Source: Methanobacterium bryantii
GTDB lineage: Archaea; Methanobacteriota; Methanobacteria; Methanobacteriales; Methanobacteriaceae
Direction: 5' to 3'
Length of the DNA stretch: 64,000 nt
Assembly (NCBI RefSeq): GCF_002287175.1
Contig: NZ_LMVM01000001.1
Coordinates: 434,001-498,000 of the forward strand
Position 1 is the stretch's first letter. Every line of letters begins with the position of its first letter. A model generated the notes under the pieces. That model saw nothing but the letters and a program-made list of their open reading frames with translations, was not told where the DNA came from and searched no databases. The translations under genes were made by a program, and so were the position numbers. Shown piece by piece: positions 18,257-27,795 of the stretch.

Positions 18257-19443
18257 AAATTGCAATTATAGGCTGCCGGGGTATTCCTGCCAAATATGGG
18301 GGTTTTGAAACTTTTGCTCAGGGATTAACGGAAAATCTGGTAAAAAATGGTTATGATGTCACTGTAAGCTGTGAACACGAACCATTGCAGTCTCGTAAAG
18401 ATAATTATATGGGAGCCAAACTGGAGTATTTTCCTGTAAAACCGCCTAAAAATTATTTTTTAAGGAAAATTTATGAGAATCTCTCGGATATTTATTTCCT
18501 GATTAAATTAAGCAGGAAACATCAGCTCATATACTTTTTGGGTATAGAAGTGGGTATGTTTCTTTTCATCCCTAAGATACTTAATAGAAAGTCTCAAGTT
18601 CTTGTTAATATAGACGGGGTCATGTGGCAGAGAAGCAAGTTTAATCTACTGGAAAGATGGCTTTTGAAGATAAATCATGATATGGCAACTGTATTTGCAG
18701 ATAAAATAATTGTAGATGCTCAGGCAATGAAAAATTATGTGGATAAGAAATATCTGGACAAAACCAGTTACCTTTCCTATGGGATCGATGTCCCTAAGAG
18801 AGTTACATGGAATGGTGAATCATTGAAGCTTCTTAAAACTTATACTTCAATTGAGATTAGTCCTGGAGATTATTATCTTGTGGTAGCACGATTAGAGCCA
18901 GAAAATAACATCCATATAATAATAGATGCATTTATTCAGGCTGAAATTTCTATTCCATTGGTAATAGTTGGAGATTTCACAAGTGAAGATTATAAAGAAG
19001 AGATTGAAGCTATAGCAGAAGAGTGCACTCAACCTGGAGTAATATTTTTAGGATCGATTTATAATCAAAAACTTCTGGATATGCTTCGGCAGAACTGCTG
19101 TGCATATATTCATGGTCATTCAGTGGGAGGAACCAATCCTTCTCTTTTAGAGGCTGCAATTTCTAGAAATATAATTATAGCACATGATAACCAGTTTAAC
19201 CGTGAAGTTTGCGGAACATCGGCAGTTTACTTTAAAAATGAAATAGAACTCTCTAGAAAAATGAAATCAGTTTATAAACATCAGCAGAGTTATCTTAAGC
19301 TCAAGGATGACGTTTACTATAGGGTAAAAAATAATTATTTATGGGACAGGATTACAGAGGGCTATCTTTCTCTTTTCCAGATAATCAATGAAGAATTTAT
19401 CACACACAGGGAGATGGATTATGACCAAAAAGATGAAGCATGA
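18253..19443 (+). CDS. Glycosyltransferase family 4, DUF1972 type
   Basis: A 396-aa GT-B enzyme. The N-terminus IIGCRGIPAKYGGFETFAQ is the hallmark of the DUF1972/rhamnosyltransferase-like subgroup. The C-terminal nucleotide-sugar domain carries YLVVARLEPENNI and HGHSVGGTNPSLLEA, the latter replacing the classical E-x7-E. The ATG overlaps the previous stop by 4 bases. Expected to add a hexose or deoxyhexose in the surface glycan. Confidence 0.85.
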   Translation: MKIAIIGCRGIPAKYGGFETFAQGLTENLVKNGYDVTVSCEHEPLQSRKDNYMGAKLEYFPVKPPKNYFLRKIYENLSDIYFLIKLSRKHQLIYFLGIEVGMFLFIPKILNRKSQVLVNIDGVMWQRSKFNLLERWLLKINHDMATVFADKIIVDAQAMKNYVDKKYLDKTSYLSYGIDVPKRVTWNGESLKLLKTYTSIEISPGDYYLVVARLEPENNIHIIIDAFIQAEISIPLVIVGDFTSEDYKEEIEAIAEECTQPGVIFLGSIYNQKLLDMLRQNCCAYIHGHSVGGTNPSLLEAAISRNIIIAHDNQFNREVCGTSAVYFKNEIELSRKMKSVYKHQQSYLKLKDDVYYRVKNNYLWDRITEGYLSLFQIINEEFITHREMDYDQKDEA

Positions 19444-20407
19444 TTACTGTGATTTATGTGGTTCCAGGCTTCATAAATTGGTCTTTACTAATCATGATCG
19501 CATGTTTCCTGAAATTGAAGGAGAATTTAAGATATATCAATGCCAGAATTGTGGACTTTCATTTTTAAATCAACCCAGTCCTGAAGAGCTTAAAAAACAT
19601 TATTCTACAGGTTATTCCATTTACTCTGATTTAAATGGTCCATCCCACTCCAGAAAAATTTTCACATTGATTGAAACATTATATCATTATATTCAAAAAA
19701 ATAATAACCTGGGATTTTTAAGGGTATTCAGATTTTTACTTTCACCGTTTTCATCCTATTTCAGGACTGTAAAAGTTGTTGAAAACGGTAAATATCTGGA
19801 TATTGGTTGTGGAATTGGCTATTTCCCTTTAGTCATGAAATATCTTGGAATGAAACCTCATGGGGTAGAACCAGTTGATTTCAACCAGGAATTATCCCAA
19901 AACTATAGCTTAAATATTTCAAATTGTACGTTAGAAGAAGCGAAATATAATGATGAATATTTTGATTTTATTACCCTCAATCATGTTTTTGAACATGTTC
20001 CTAATCCTTCGCAAACTATGAAAGAAATTTATCGAATTTTAAAGCCAGGGGGTCATCTTATAATAGCAGTGCCAGTGAGTGACTCCCTGGCTTCGAAGGT
20101 ATTTGGAAAATATTGGGCGCAGCTTGATACTCCACGTCATTTGTACCTTTTTTCAACTAGTGTCCTCAAAAAATATGCTAAAAAGTATAATTTTGATATT
20201 TTGGAAATAAGATACAATTCTGATCCCAGATATCAGATTATAAGTTCATTTATATATTTTTGGGAAAGTTTCAGGGGTAAAAAATCTAGACGTATTTTAA
20301 TTCATAATTTATATCTAAATATGCTCCTTATTCCATTAACTACAATTTTAAATTTGTTTAAAATTGGAGATCAGTGTGAAATAATCTTGAAAAAGCAACA
20401 TAGCTAA
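19421..20407 (+). CDS. SAM-dependent methyltransferase with N-terminal zinc ribbon
   Basis: A 328-aa class I methyltransferase. An N-terminal zinc-ribbon-like motif CDLCGSRL..CQNCGLSF is followed by the SAM site YLDIGCGIGYFP and by NHVFEHVPNPSQTMKEIYRI, then LKPGGHLIIAVP. This architecture is common in sugar-C- or O-methyltransferases of polysaccharide clusters. I start it at 19421, with GGGAG just upstream, so it overlaps the preceding gene by 23 bases. Probably methylates a sugar of the glycan built here. Confidence 0.85.
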   Translation: MTKKMKHDYCDLCGSRLHKLVFTNHDRMFPEIEGEFKIYQCQNCGLSFLNQPSPEELKKHYSTGYSIYSDLNGPSHSRKIFTLIETLYHYIQKNNNLGFLRVFRFLLSPFSSYFRTVKVVENGKYLDIGCGIGYFPLVMKYLGMKPHGVEPVDFNQELSQNYSLNISNCTLEEAKYNDEYFDFITLNHVFEHVPNPSQTMKEIYRILKPGGHLIIAVPVSDSLASKVFGKYWAQLDTPRHLYLFSTSVLKKYAKKYNFDILEIRYNSDPRYQIISSFIYFWESFRGKKSRRILIHNLYLNMLLIPLTTILNLFKIGDQCEIILKKQHS

Positions 20408-20489
20408 CAATAAATTGTAGTTTTAAAAATAAAATTTTTTAAGCACTTTATACAGTAAAATCCTGAGAAATTTTATACAGGTAGATTAG

Positions 20490-21629
20490 ATGATTCAACT
20501 TAAAAACGGAAAAACAAATAAAAAATCCAAAATTTTGATGGTCATATCTTATCCGGATACTCGCCTGAGAAAGGAAATAGATACACTGCTAAAATGTGGG
20601 TATGAAGTTAAAGTTATCATTTGGGAGAGGGGCTGGCCATTCACCTGCGATAAAAAAGTTGATGTAAAAGGTTTGGGACTTAATGCTCCAATAGGCCGTA
20701 TTAATTCATTATTATACTTCCCAATATGGTTTTTATACCTTGTTTTCTGGCTATTTAAATCGGAATGGGATGTAGTCCATGCTGTAAATTTTGATACATA
20801 TTTATTTTCATTGATTGCAGCTAAAATTAAAAATAAACCTATAATTTATGATGTATATGATTTTTATGGGGATATGATGCCGTCCATACTTCGAAATATT
20901 ATTGTAAATGTGGATAAGCGTTTATTGCCATTTTCAGATGTTCTAATTTTGGCCGATGAAGCAAGGGTTGAACAAATAGGTGGAAATATACACAAAAACA
21001 TTTTTACTATAAATAACAGCCCTGAAGAATATAATTTTGATAAAAATTATCATGATAATAATATAAACACATTTAAAGTCTTTATTGGGGGCAAAATACT
21101 AAAAGAAAGATGTTTGGACGTTGTAATTTCTGCTATTGGTAAAATAGAAGGTGCAAAACTAAGTATCAGGGGACACTGTGATGAAACAGATTATAAGCAG
21201 CAAATAATACAGCTCAGCCAAAAATTCGACAATATAGACATGTATTTAGATGGAGTTCCCTATGAAGAAATAGTTAAAGGGACACTGGGCGCTGACCTTA
21301 CCATTGCACTTTATGATCCAGATATTCCTAATAATAGATACGCCAGCCCAAATAAGCTTTTTGAAGCCATGGCGTCTAAAATTCCAATTATTGTGAATGA
21401 AAATACGTCAATGGCAGATATTGTACTGAAAGAGAAATGTGGAATAGTAATACCCTATGGAAATGAAGAAGCTTTAATTTGGGCAGTATCTCGTTTAAAA
21501 AATGATCTTAGCTTGCAGAAAAGGTTGGGTGATAACGGCAGAAAAGCCTATGAGAACAAGTATAACTGGACAATTATGGAAAATCGGTTGAACAGTATTT
21601 ACCGCCAGGTTCTTGAGGGGGGATTTTAG
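20490..21629 (+). CDS. Family 4 glycosyltransferase
   Basis: A 379-aa GT-B enzyme. The N-terminal acceptor domain starts ILMVISYPDTRLRKEIDTL; the C-terminal donor domain includes FKVFIGGKIL and ASPNKLFEAMASKIPIIV, in which the Glu of FEAMA is the second catalytic-region acid. The central hydrophobic stretch IWFLYLVFWLF may anchor it to the membrane. Ribosome binding site AGGTAGAT. It sits 82 bases after the methyltransferase gene. Confidence 0.83.
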   Translation: MIQLKNGKTNKKSKILMVISYPDTRLRKEIDTLLKCGYEVKVIIWERGWPFTCDKKVDVKGLGLNAPIGRINSLLYFPIWFLYLVFWLFKSEWDVVHAVNFDTYLFSLIAAKIKNKPIIYDVYDFYGDMMPSILRNIIVNVDKRLLPFSDVLILADEARVEQIGGNIHKNIFTINNSPEEYNFDKNYHDNNINTFKVFIGGKILKERCLDVVISAIGKIEGAKLSIRGHCDETDYKQQIIQLSQKFDNIDMYLDGVPYEEIVKGTLGADLTIALYDPDIPNNRYASPNKLFEAMASKIPIIVNENTSMADIVLKEKCGIVIPYGNEEALIWAVSRLKNDLSLQKRLGDNGRKAYENKYNWTIMENRLNSIYRQVLEGGF

Positions 21630-21630
21630 A

Positions 21631-23925
21631 ATGTATTTAAAAAATCCTTTTCGTATGAAAGATTGGAGGATTAGAGAATTTCTTTCACTGATTATTGCGG
21701 TCCAAGTTGTATTCTCCGTATTCCTTCTTTTGGATTTCGCTGGTTTAAATGTTCCTATTGTTAAAAATATAGTTGGATTTATATTTATTTTGTTTGTTCC
21801 AGGCATGCTTTTACTTCGCTTGCTGGATTTAGACGGAATAAAACATAATGGGCCTGTCCTTTTGTATACGGTTGGATTAAGTCTAGCTAGCCTCATGTTA
21901 GTGGGATTTTTGATGAATACAATTTACCCCCTTTTTGGAATTAGTAAACCACTATCCTTTGTATCAATTTTCGCCACTATTAATGTTTTAATTGTTATTC
22001 TGTGCTTTATTTGTTATAAAATAGATAAAGGCAGGAGGTACAAATTAATTTTACGAAATTTAAAGGATATGGTGATTAAAAAATCACCGCCAAATCATGT
22101 AAATGTTAAAAATTTGATGACATCAAAGGTCCTATTTCCCCTTTTAATACCATTTTTAAGTGTTTTAGGAGCTTACATGATGAATGTATATCAGTTTAAT
22201 ATTTTAACAATGCTGATGATTTTTTTAATAGGTTTAATGGCATTGCTTGTTGGTATAGGGAAGATTAATTCTAAATATTATTCATTATGGGTATTTGTAA
22301 TTTCATTTTCCCTTTTACTGCACAAATCTCTGATTACCAATTATATTTGGGGATGGGATGTAAACATTGAGTACTTTTTAGCAAATCAGGTTGTTGCAAA
22401 TTCTTTCTGGGATCAGAATCTCCCTATGAACTATAATTCCATGTTAAGTGTAATGATGATGGTGCCTATTTTTTCCACATTCATTAACACGGGATTAATC
22501 TGGATAATGAAAATTGTTTATCCGTTTATTTTCTCATTAACACCTTTAGGCTTATATTACGTGTTTCATAAACAGACCAGCCATCGTATAGCATTTTTTG
22601 CAGCATTTTTCTTTATGATACAGTTTACTTTTTACACAGAAATGGTATCATTAATCAGGCAGCAAGTAGCTGAACTTATGTTAGTTCTGGTATTGATGAT
22701 AATGGTCAATGAACAGATGGATGTAATAAAAAGGTCAGTTCTGGCCATAATTTTCGGGATGTCTATTGTTGTAGCGCATTATGGGTTAGCGTACATTATG
22801 ATGTTTATTTTATCAGTAAGTATGATTTTCCTGTATCTTATTGATAAGAACCCAGTTAATATATTTAAAAAATATTTGGCCAGGGGTAAATTAGTTGACC
22901 ATGAAAAGGGTGAAATCAACACAAAAATAAAAAGGTACAGATCTATTATTGGAAGCAGCAGGATAATCATCACTCCTCCATTTGTGGCCCTATTTATATT
23001 ATTTATTTTGATATGGGATATCTACACTTCTAACTCCACAATTTTCCAGAGTTTCGTTAACATAGGCTGTAGCATAATAGGTAATCTATACAGTTTTATG
23101 GATCCGAATGCCACCCAGGGTTTAAGTTTGGTGATGCAGCAGCAGGTTACTCCTCTGCGTAATCTGCAGAAGAATTTCTATCTGATCAGCCAGTTATTTA
23201 TAGCTGTAGGTATTCTTGCATTGTTATTTGGAAAAGACGGGATGAAGTTTAAAAAAGAATTTAAAGCTCTCAGTTTAGCTGCATTTATAGTACTAATGGC
23301 AGGAGTCTTTTTACCTTTCTTTTCAAGCCAGATGAATACTTCCAGGCTTTATCACATGTCATTAATTATTTTAGCGCCATTTTGTGTAATTGGAATAATA
23401 AAGGTATTCCATTTGTTTAAACCAGTTTTAAGGCTTAAACTATTTTCAAAAATCAACCGTAATAATCTGTTTACGGTGATCTCTATTTTTCTGGTGGTTT
23501 TCCTGTTTTTTGACACTGGTTTTACATATCAAATTTTAGATAGGGCTGATGTTACTTCTATTGCTCTTAGTTCCACCTGTGATTTCCCTAAATTCGATCA
23601 AAGGGAGGTAACAAGTGGCGAATGGTTACAAAAATATTCTTATAATGGTACTGATATTTACGCTGATAAAAATAGGGCCAGTGTTTTAAACAGTATGGTT
23701 TCCTGTATGGAGATCCCTGTATATTTTGATCTGGTCAACAGTACGTCCTACATATTTTTGGGGACCGTGAATATAGCCAGAAATAAGGTCTTGATATCTC
23801 AAATGGCAGGGGCCAACATAGTGATCAATGAAGGCTATCGGCCGCCTGATGAAATACTCAGTGAACGGTTCAGGATATACGATGATGGAGGTTCATATAT
23901 CTACGGATCAGCGGTTCGTGGATAA
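21631..23925 (+). CDS. DUF2206 polytopic membrane protein
   Basis: A 764-aa protein with about 14-16 hydrophobic segments and a roughly 120-residue extracellular C-terminal domain. The loop with WGWDVNIEYFLANQV followed by NYNSMLSVMMM is characteristic of DUF2206 proteins of Methanobacteriales, which resemble GT-C-type membrane glycosyltransferases. It is placed inside the glycan cluster, so a role in glycan transfer or polymerisation on the outer face is likely, but no catalytic site is proven. I start it at 21631, with GAGGGGGG 8 bases upstream; the frame also opens at an earlier TTG. Confidence 0.8.
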   Translation: MYLKNPFRMKDWRIREFLSLIIAVQVVFSVFLLLDFAGLNVPIVKNIVGFIFILFVPGMLLLRLLDLDGIKHNGPVLLYTVGLSLASLMLVGFLMNTIYPLFGISKPLSFVSIFATINVLIVILCFICYKIDKGRRYKLILRNLKDMVIKKSPPNHVNVKNLMTSKVLFPLLIPFLSVLGAYMMNVYQFNILTMLMIFLIGLMALLVGIGKINSKYYSLWVFVISFSLLLHKSLITNYIWGWDVNIEYFLANQVVANSFWDQNLPMNYNSMLSVMMMVPIFSTFINTGLIWIMKIVYPFIFSLTPLGLYYVFHKQTSHRIAFFAAFFFMIQFTFYTEMVSLIRQQVAELMLVLVLMIMVNEQMDVIKRSVLAIIFGMSIVVAHYGLAYIMMFILSVSMIFLYLIDKNPVNIFKKYLARGKLVDHEKGEINTKIKRYRSIIGSSRIIITPPFVALFILFILIWDIYTSNSTIFQSFVNIGCSIIGNLYSFMDPNATQGLSLVMQQQVTPLRNLQKNFYLISQLFIAVGILALLFGKDGMKFKKEFKALSLAAFIVLMAGVFLPFFSSQMNTSRLYHMSLIILAPFCVIGIIKVFHLFKPVLRLKLFSKINRNNLFTVISIFLVVFLFFDTGFTYQILDRADVTSIALSSTCDFPKFDQREVTSGEWLQKYSYNGTDIYADKNRASVLNSMVSCMEIPVYFDLVNSTSYIFLGTVNIARNKVLISQMAGANIVINEGYRPPDEILSERFRIYDDGGSYIYGSAVRG

Positions 23926-23949
23926 ATCAAATTTAAATGGAGGTTAATT

Positions 23950-25077
23950 ATGGATATAGGTATTGTTAGTAATTTTATAGATGAATATAATGGGGGAATT
24001 GGGGTTTACACCCATCAAATTGTGAAAAATCTGGGTAAAATGGACAATGAGAATAATTACCATCTTATACATTACTTGAAGAATAATTTAGATATTTACA
24101 GTCAAAATAGTGACATTATTATCCCTAAAAACCAATTTGTAAGGGGATGGGGAAGTTATATGTTTTGGAGACACTTTACATTACCTCGAGAGTTGAAAAA
24201 GTATAATTTGGATGTTGTTCATGACCCCTATGAGCTGGGGCCATTTACTTTTAACCAGCCGTTTCGAAAGGTAATCACTGTGCATGATTTGACACCGCTG
24301 CTCTTTCCAAATCTTTTTAAGAGGGGAGATGTAATGCTGCACCGTTTGCTCCTTAAAAAAACCATTAGTAAAGCTGATAAAATAATTACCGTATCTTATA
24401 ATTCCCAAAGAGATATCATGGAATACCTCAATGTTCCAGAAGAGGATATAGAAGTAATATATAATGGAAAGGACGAAAATTTCAGGCCATTAAACTCCAG
24501 ACAGGTAGCTGAAGTTAGAGAAAAATACAGGCTGCCCCCTAGATTTATTTTATCTGTAGGAGGTCTGCACCCAATAAAAAATATTCCGCGCCTGCTTGAA
24601 GCATATTGCCTGGCACGAAAAGACGGTTTAGACCATAAACTGGTGATGGTTGGAGGTGCTGTAGACAGGGCTGGAGAGATATTCCAGATTATAACTACTT
24701 TGGGTCTTGAAGATCATGTGATTTTCACGGGAGTAGTTCCTGATGATGATCTAGTAGGTCTTTACAATGCCGCAGATCTTTTTTTATATCCCTGTTTATA
24801 TGCTGGCTTTGGTCTGCCTCCTCTGGAAGCTATGGCCTGTGGTACTCCTGTTATAACTTCCTGCAGCAGTTCTCTACCTGAAATAGTCGGAGATGCTGCA
24901 AAACTTATCAACCCTTACGACCCTGAAAAACTTGCATCTGCCATTAATATGGTACTATCTGATGATAGGGCAATGAAAATGCTTATTAAAAAAGGTTTAA
25001 AACGGGCTGAAAGATTTAATTGGAAAAAAACAGCTTGGAAGACTTTAAAAGTTTATAATGAGGTTTATAATTACTAG
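23950..25077 (+). CDS. Family 4 glycosyltransferase
   Basis: A 375-aa GT-B enzyme of the mannosyltransferase-like subgroup. Features include NGGIGVYTHQIVKNL near the start, VHDLTPLLFPNLF mid-protein, then FILSVGGLHPIKNIPRLLEAY and the E-x7-E motif in YAGFGLPPLEAMACGTPVI. GGAGGTTAATT precedes the ATG. It is 24 bases after the DUF2206 gene, consistent with one transcription unit. Confidence 0.88.
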   Translation: MDIGIVSNFIDEYNGGIGVYTHQIVKNLGKMDNENNYHLIHYLKNNLDIYSQNSDIIIPKNQFVRGWGSYMFWRHFTLPRELKKYNLDVVHDPYELGPFTFNQPFRKVITVHDLTPLLFPNLFKRGDVMLHRLLLKKTISKADKIITVSYNSQRDIMEYLNVPEEDIEVIYNGKDENFRPLNSRQVAEVREKYRLPPRFILSVGGLHPIKNIPRLLEAYCLARKDGLDHKLVMVGGAVDRAGEIFQIITTLGLEDHVIFTGVVPDDDLVGLYNAADLFLYPCLYAGFGLPPLEAMACGTPVITSCSSSLPEIVGDAAKLINPYDPEKLASAINMVLSDDRAMKMLIKKGLKRAERFNWKKTAWKTLKVYNEVYNY

Positions 25078-25196
25078 TAAATTAGGTATAGTTTATTATA
25101 TGGGCTCTAAAATTTTATTTAAGAGTATATAATGATTAAAACGTTTAAAAATTGCATTTAAAATTATTAAAGAATAAAAACAAAGTAGGTGGTTTA

Positions 25197-25631
25197 ATGT
25201 TTAAAGAACCGAGAATATCAGAATGTAGAATAATATACCTCCCTAAAATTGAAGATAACAGGGGTAATCTGACATTTATTGAACAGACTGAGCATGTGCC
25301 CTTTGAAATTAAAAGGGTTTATTATCTTTATGACGTTCCAGGGGGAGAAAGTAGAGGGGGCCACGCACATAAGGGATTAGAGCAGTTTATTATTGCAGCA
25401 AATGGTAGTTTTGATGTTATACTGGATGATGGCCAGAATAAAGAACGTTTCCATTTGAATAGATCTTATTATGGTCTTTACATACCTAAGATGGTATGGC
25501 GTGAGCTGGATAATTTTTCTTCAGGATCTGTATGCTTAGTTTTAGCCTCTGAATCATTTAATGAGGATGATTATATTAGAAGTTACTCCAATTTTAAAGA
25601 AGCTGCACTGGAGGATTTAGAAGCCAAATAA
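25197..25631 (+). CDS. FdtA/QdtA-type dTDP-4-keto-6-deoxyhexose 3,4-ketoisomerase
   Basis: A 144-aa single-domain cupin. GNLTFIEQTEHVPFEIKRVYYLYDVP, broken here into its parts GNLTFIE and KRVYYLYDVP, plus RGGHAHKGLEQ carrying the catalytic histidines, identify the FdtA/QdtA/WxcM-C group. These enzymes isomerise dTDP-4-keto-6-deoxyglucose to the 3-keto sugar, the step before 3-amination. FdtA and QdtA products (galacto or gluco) cannot be told apart here. The ATG at 25197 has GTAGGTGG just upstream. The aminotransferase partner is at 27796. Confidence 0.87.
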   Translation: MFKEPRISECRIIYLPKIEDNRGNLTFIEQTEHVPFEIKRVYYLYDVPGGESRGGHAHKGLEQFIIAANGSFDVILDDGQNKERFHLNRSYYGLYIPKMVWRELDNFSSGSVCLVLASESFNEDDYIRSYSNFKEAALEDLEAK

Positions 25632-25701
25632 ATAAAAAGCGGCTAATTAAAATAAATCTTTTCCAGCTACTCTAAACTTATAGTCTGCTAATGGTGGTCA
25701 A

Positions 25702-26634
25702 ATGATTGAAATTAAAAGATACGAAGCAAAAGAAAAAGAACTCTGGGATAATTTCGTGAAAGGTTCTAAAAATGGGGTATTCTTTTTTTTGCGAGATTAT
25801 ATGGAATACCATTCTGATAGATTTGAAGATCATTCTTTAATTTTCCTAAAGAATGATAAACCTGTAGCTTTATTGCCTGCAAATCGTAGTGGTGATACAC
25901 TGTTCAGCCATGCAGGACTGACCTTTGGAGGCATTATAACCAATCGAAAGATGAAAACTTCTTTAATGCTGCAGATATTTGATTCATTAAAAGAATATTT
26001 AAAAGAAGAGGGATTTAAAAAACTCTTTTATAAAGCAATACCTCATATTTACCACTCATACCCTTCTGAAGAGGATTTGTATGCTCTTTTTATTAACAAT
26101 GCTACTTTAGTAAAGAGGGAAGTATCATCCACTATTGAAATGGGCCATAAGATCTCCTATAGCAGGAATATAAGGCGGAATATTAAGAAAGTTCAGGACA
26201 ATAGATTAAATGTAAAGCGAAGCTATGATTTTAGTACTTTTATGCTTTTAAAAGAGGAACAGTTGTTTAAAAAATATGGATTAATGCCTACACATACTGC
26301 CCTTGAAATGGAATATCTGGCAGGTAGGTTTCCAGATAATATAAAACTCTTTGCAGCTGAGCAGAATGGGACTATGATTGGTGGAGTGGTAATATATGAA
26401 AATAAAAATGTAATCCATGCGCAGTACCAGGAAGCTAATGAACTGGGAATGGATTTACATGTCCCCAGTTTACTTTTTGATAAGATTATTAATCAGTATT
26501 CAGAAAAAAAGTACTTTGATTTTGGTATATCTACAGAAAATAACGGTTTTTATTTAAACGAAGGCTTAATTGATTTTAAAGAAAGATTTGGAGCGAGATC
26601 TACGGTATATGATTCGTATGAGTTGAATTTATAA
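25702..26634 (+). CDS. FemAB/GNAT-like acyltransferase, copy 1
   Basis: A 310-aa protein of the FemAB-like GNAT superfamily (Acetyltransf_6 type). It starts IKRYEAKEKELWDNFVKGS and has FDFGISTENNG near the C-terminus, a conserved segment of this group. There are no membrane helices. In the cluster context it may N-acylate the amino sugar made by the ketoisomerase and aminotransferase, since no hexapeptide-type FdtC acyltransferase is present; that is inference. GGTGGTCAA precedes the ATG. It has a close paralogue immediately downstream. Confidence 0.78.
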   Translation: MIEIKRYEAKEKELWDNFVKGSKNGVFFFLRDYMEYHSDRFEDHSLIFLKNDKPVALLPANRSGDTLFSHAGLTFGGIITNRKMKTSLMLQIFDSLKEYLKEEGFKKLFYKAIPHIYHSYPSEEDLYALFINNATLVKREVSSTIEMGHKISYSRNIRRNIKKVQDNRLNVKRSYDFSTFMLLKEEQLFKKYGLMPTHTALEMEYLAGRFPDNIKLFAAEQNGTMIGGVVIYENKNVIHAQYQEANELGMDLHVPSLLFDKIINQYSEKKYFDFGISTENNGFYLNEGLIDFKERFGARSTVYDSYELNL

Positions 26635-26788
26635 TTTAAAATAGATTTTGCCAGGTGAGTATATTACTTAAACTTTAAATAAAGGAAATTTTAATTCTTA
26701 AACGATTAAATAGCCTGAATTTTGGGATTTTAATTGCGTTATAACTTAATGTACATAAATAGTAATTTAGAGGTTTAATGGTGATTAA

Positions 26789-27793
26789 ATGGTTGAAATA
26801 AAGAGATATAAACCTGAAAAAAAAGAACTCTGGGATAATTTTGTGAAGGGTTCTAAAAATGGTGTGTTCTTTTTTTTGAGGGACTACATGGAATACCATT
26901 CTGATAGATTTGAAGACCATTCTTTAATTTTCTTTAAAGACGGGGAACTTGTTGCTTTATTGCCTGCAAATCGTAGTGGTGATACACTGTTCAGCCATGC
27001 AGGACTGACCTTTGGAGGCATTATAACCGATCAAAAAATGGACGTTAATTTAATGCTGCAGATATTTGACTCATTAAAAGAATATTTAAAAGAAAAGGAC
27101 TTTAAAAAACTTCTTTATAAAGCAATACCTCATATTTACCATTCATATTTATCTGATGAAGATTTGTATGCTCTTTTTATTAACAATGCTACTTTAGTAA
27201 AGAGGGAAGTTTCATCAACCATCAAAATGGATGTTAAAATACCATTTAGTAAAAATATGAAGCGAAATAGGAAAAAAGCTGAAAATAAGGATCTAAGCTT
27301 AAAAAGAAGTTATGATTTTGATACTTTTATGGATCTGAAAGAAGAGCAATTGCTGAAGAAGTACGGTAAAAATCCTACCCATACTGCAGAAGAAATGGAA
27401 TATCTTGCAGGTAGGTTTCCAGATAATATAAAACTCTTTGCAGTTGAGCATAACTGTGAAATTGTGGATGGACTGTTGATTTATGAGAGTGAAAATGTTG
27501 TCCATGCACAGTACCAGGGAGCTACTGAGAGGGGAATGCAGCTATATGCATCTAGTTTCATCTATGATAAGATAATCAACCAGTACTGCCAAAAAAAATA
27601 TTTTGATTTTGGTATATCCACAGAAAATAATGGCCATTATTTAAATCGTGGTTTAATTGATTTTAAAGAGAGATTTGGAGCAAGATCTGTTGTTTATGAC
27701 TCTTATGAATTGAAATTGATCTTGATGAGCTTTTTGATGTTTATTATGGTTAGAATAGATCTTTTCACTGATTTAATAGACGTGGGGTTGTAA
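26789..27793 (+). CDS. FemAB/GNAT-like acyltransferase, copy 2
   Basis: A 334-aa tandem paralogue of the preceding gene. Long identical DNA blocks (for example around 26975-27030 against 25886-25941) show a recent duplication or gene conversion; the middle (about residues 150-250) is more diverged. Copy 1 stops after DSYELNL, whereas here the reading continues for about 24 residues (LILMSFLMFIMVRIDLF) and adds a hydrophobic tail that may be a membrane anchor. It ends 2 bases before the aminotransferase start. GGTGATTAA is the ribosome binding site. Confidence 0.78.
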   Translation: MVEIKRYKPEKKELWDNFVKGSKNGVFFFLRDYMEYHSDRFEDHSLIFFKDGELVALLPANRSGDTLFSHAGLTFGGIITDQKMDVNLMLQIFDSLKEYLKEKDFKKLLYKAIPHIYHSYLSDEDLYALFINNATLVKREVSSTIKMDVKIPFSKNMKRNRKKAENKDLSLKRSYDFDTFMDLKEEQLLKKYGKNPTHTAEEMEYLAGRFPDNIKLFAVEHNCEIVDGLLIYESENVVHAQYQGATERGMQLYASSFIYDKIINQYCQKKYFDFGISTENNGHYLNRGLIDFKERFGARSVVYDSYELKLILMSFLMFIMVRIDLFTDLIDVGL

Positions 27794-27795
27794 TT

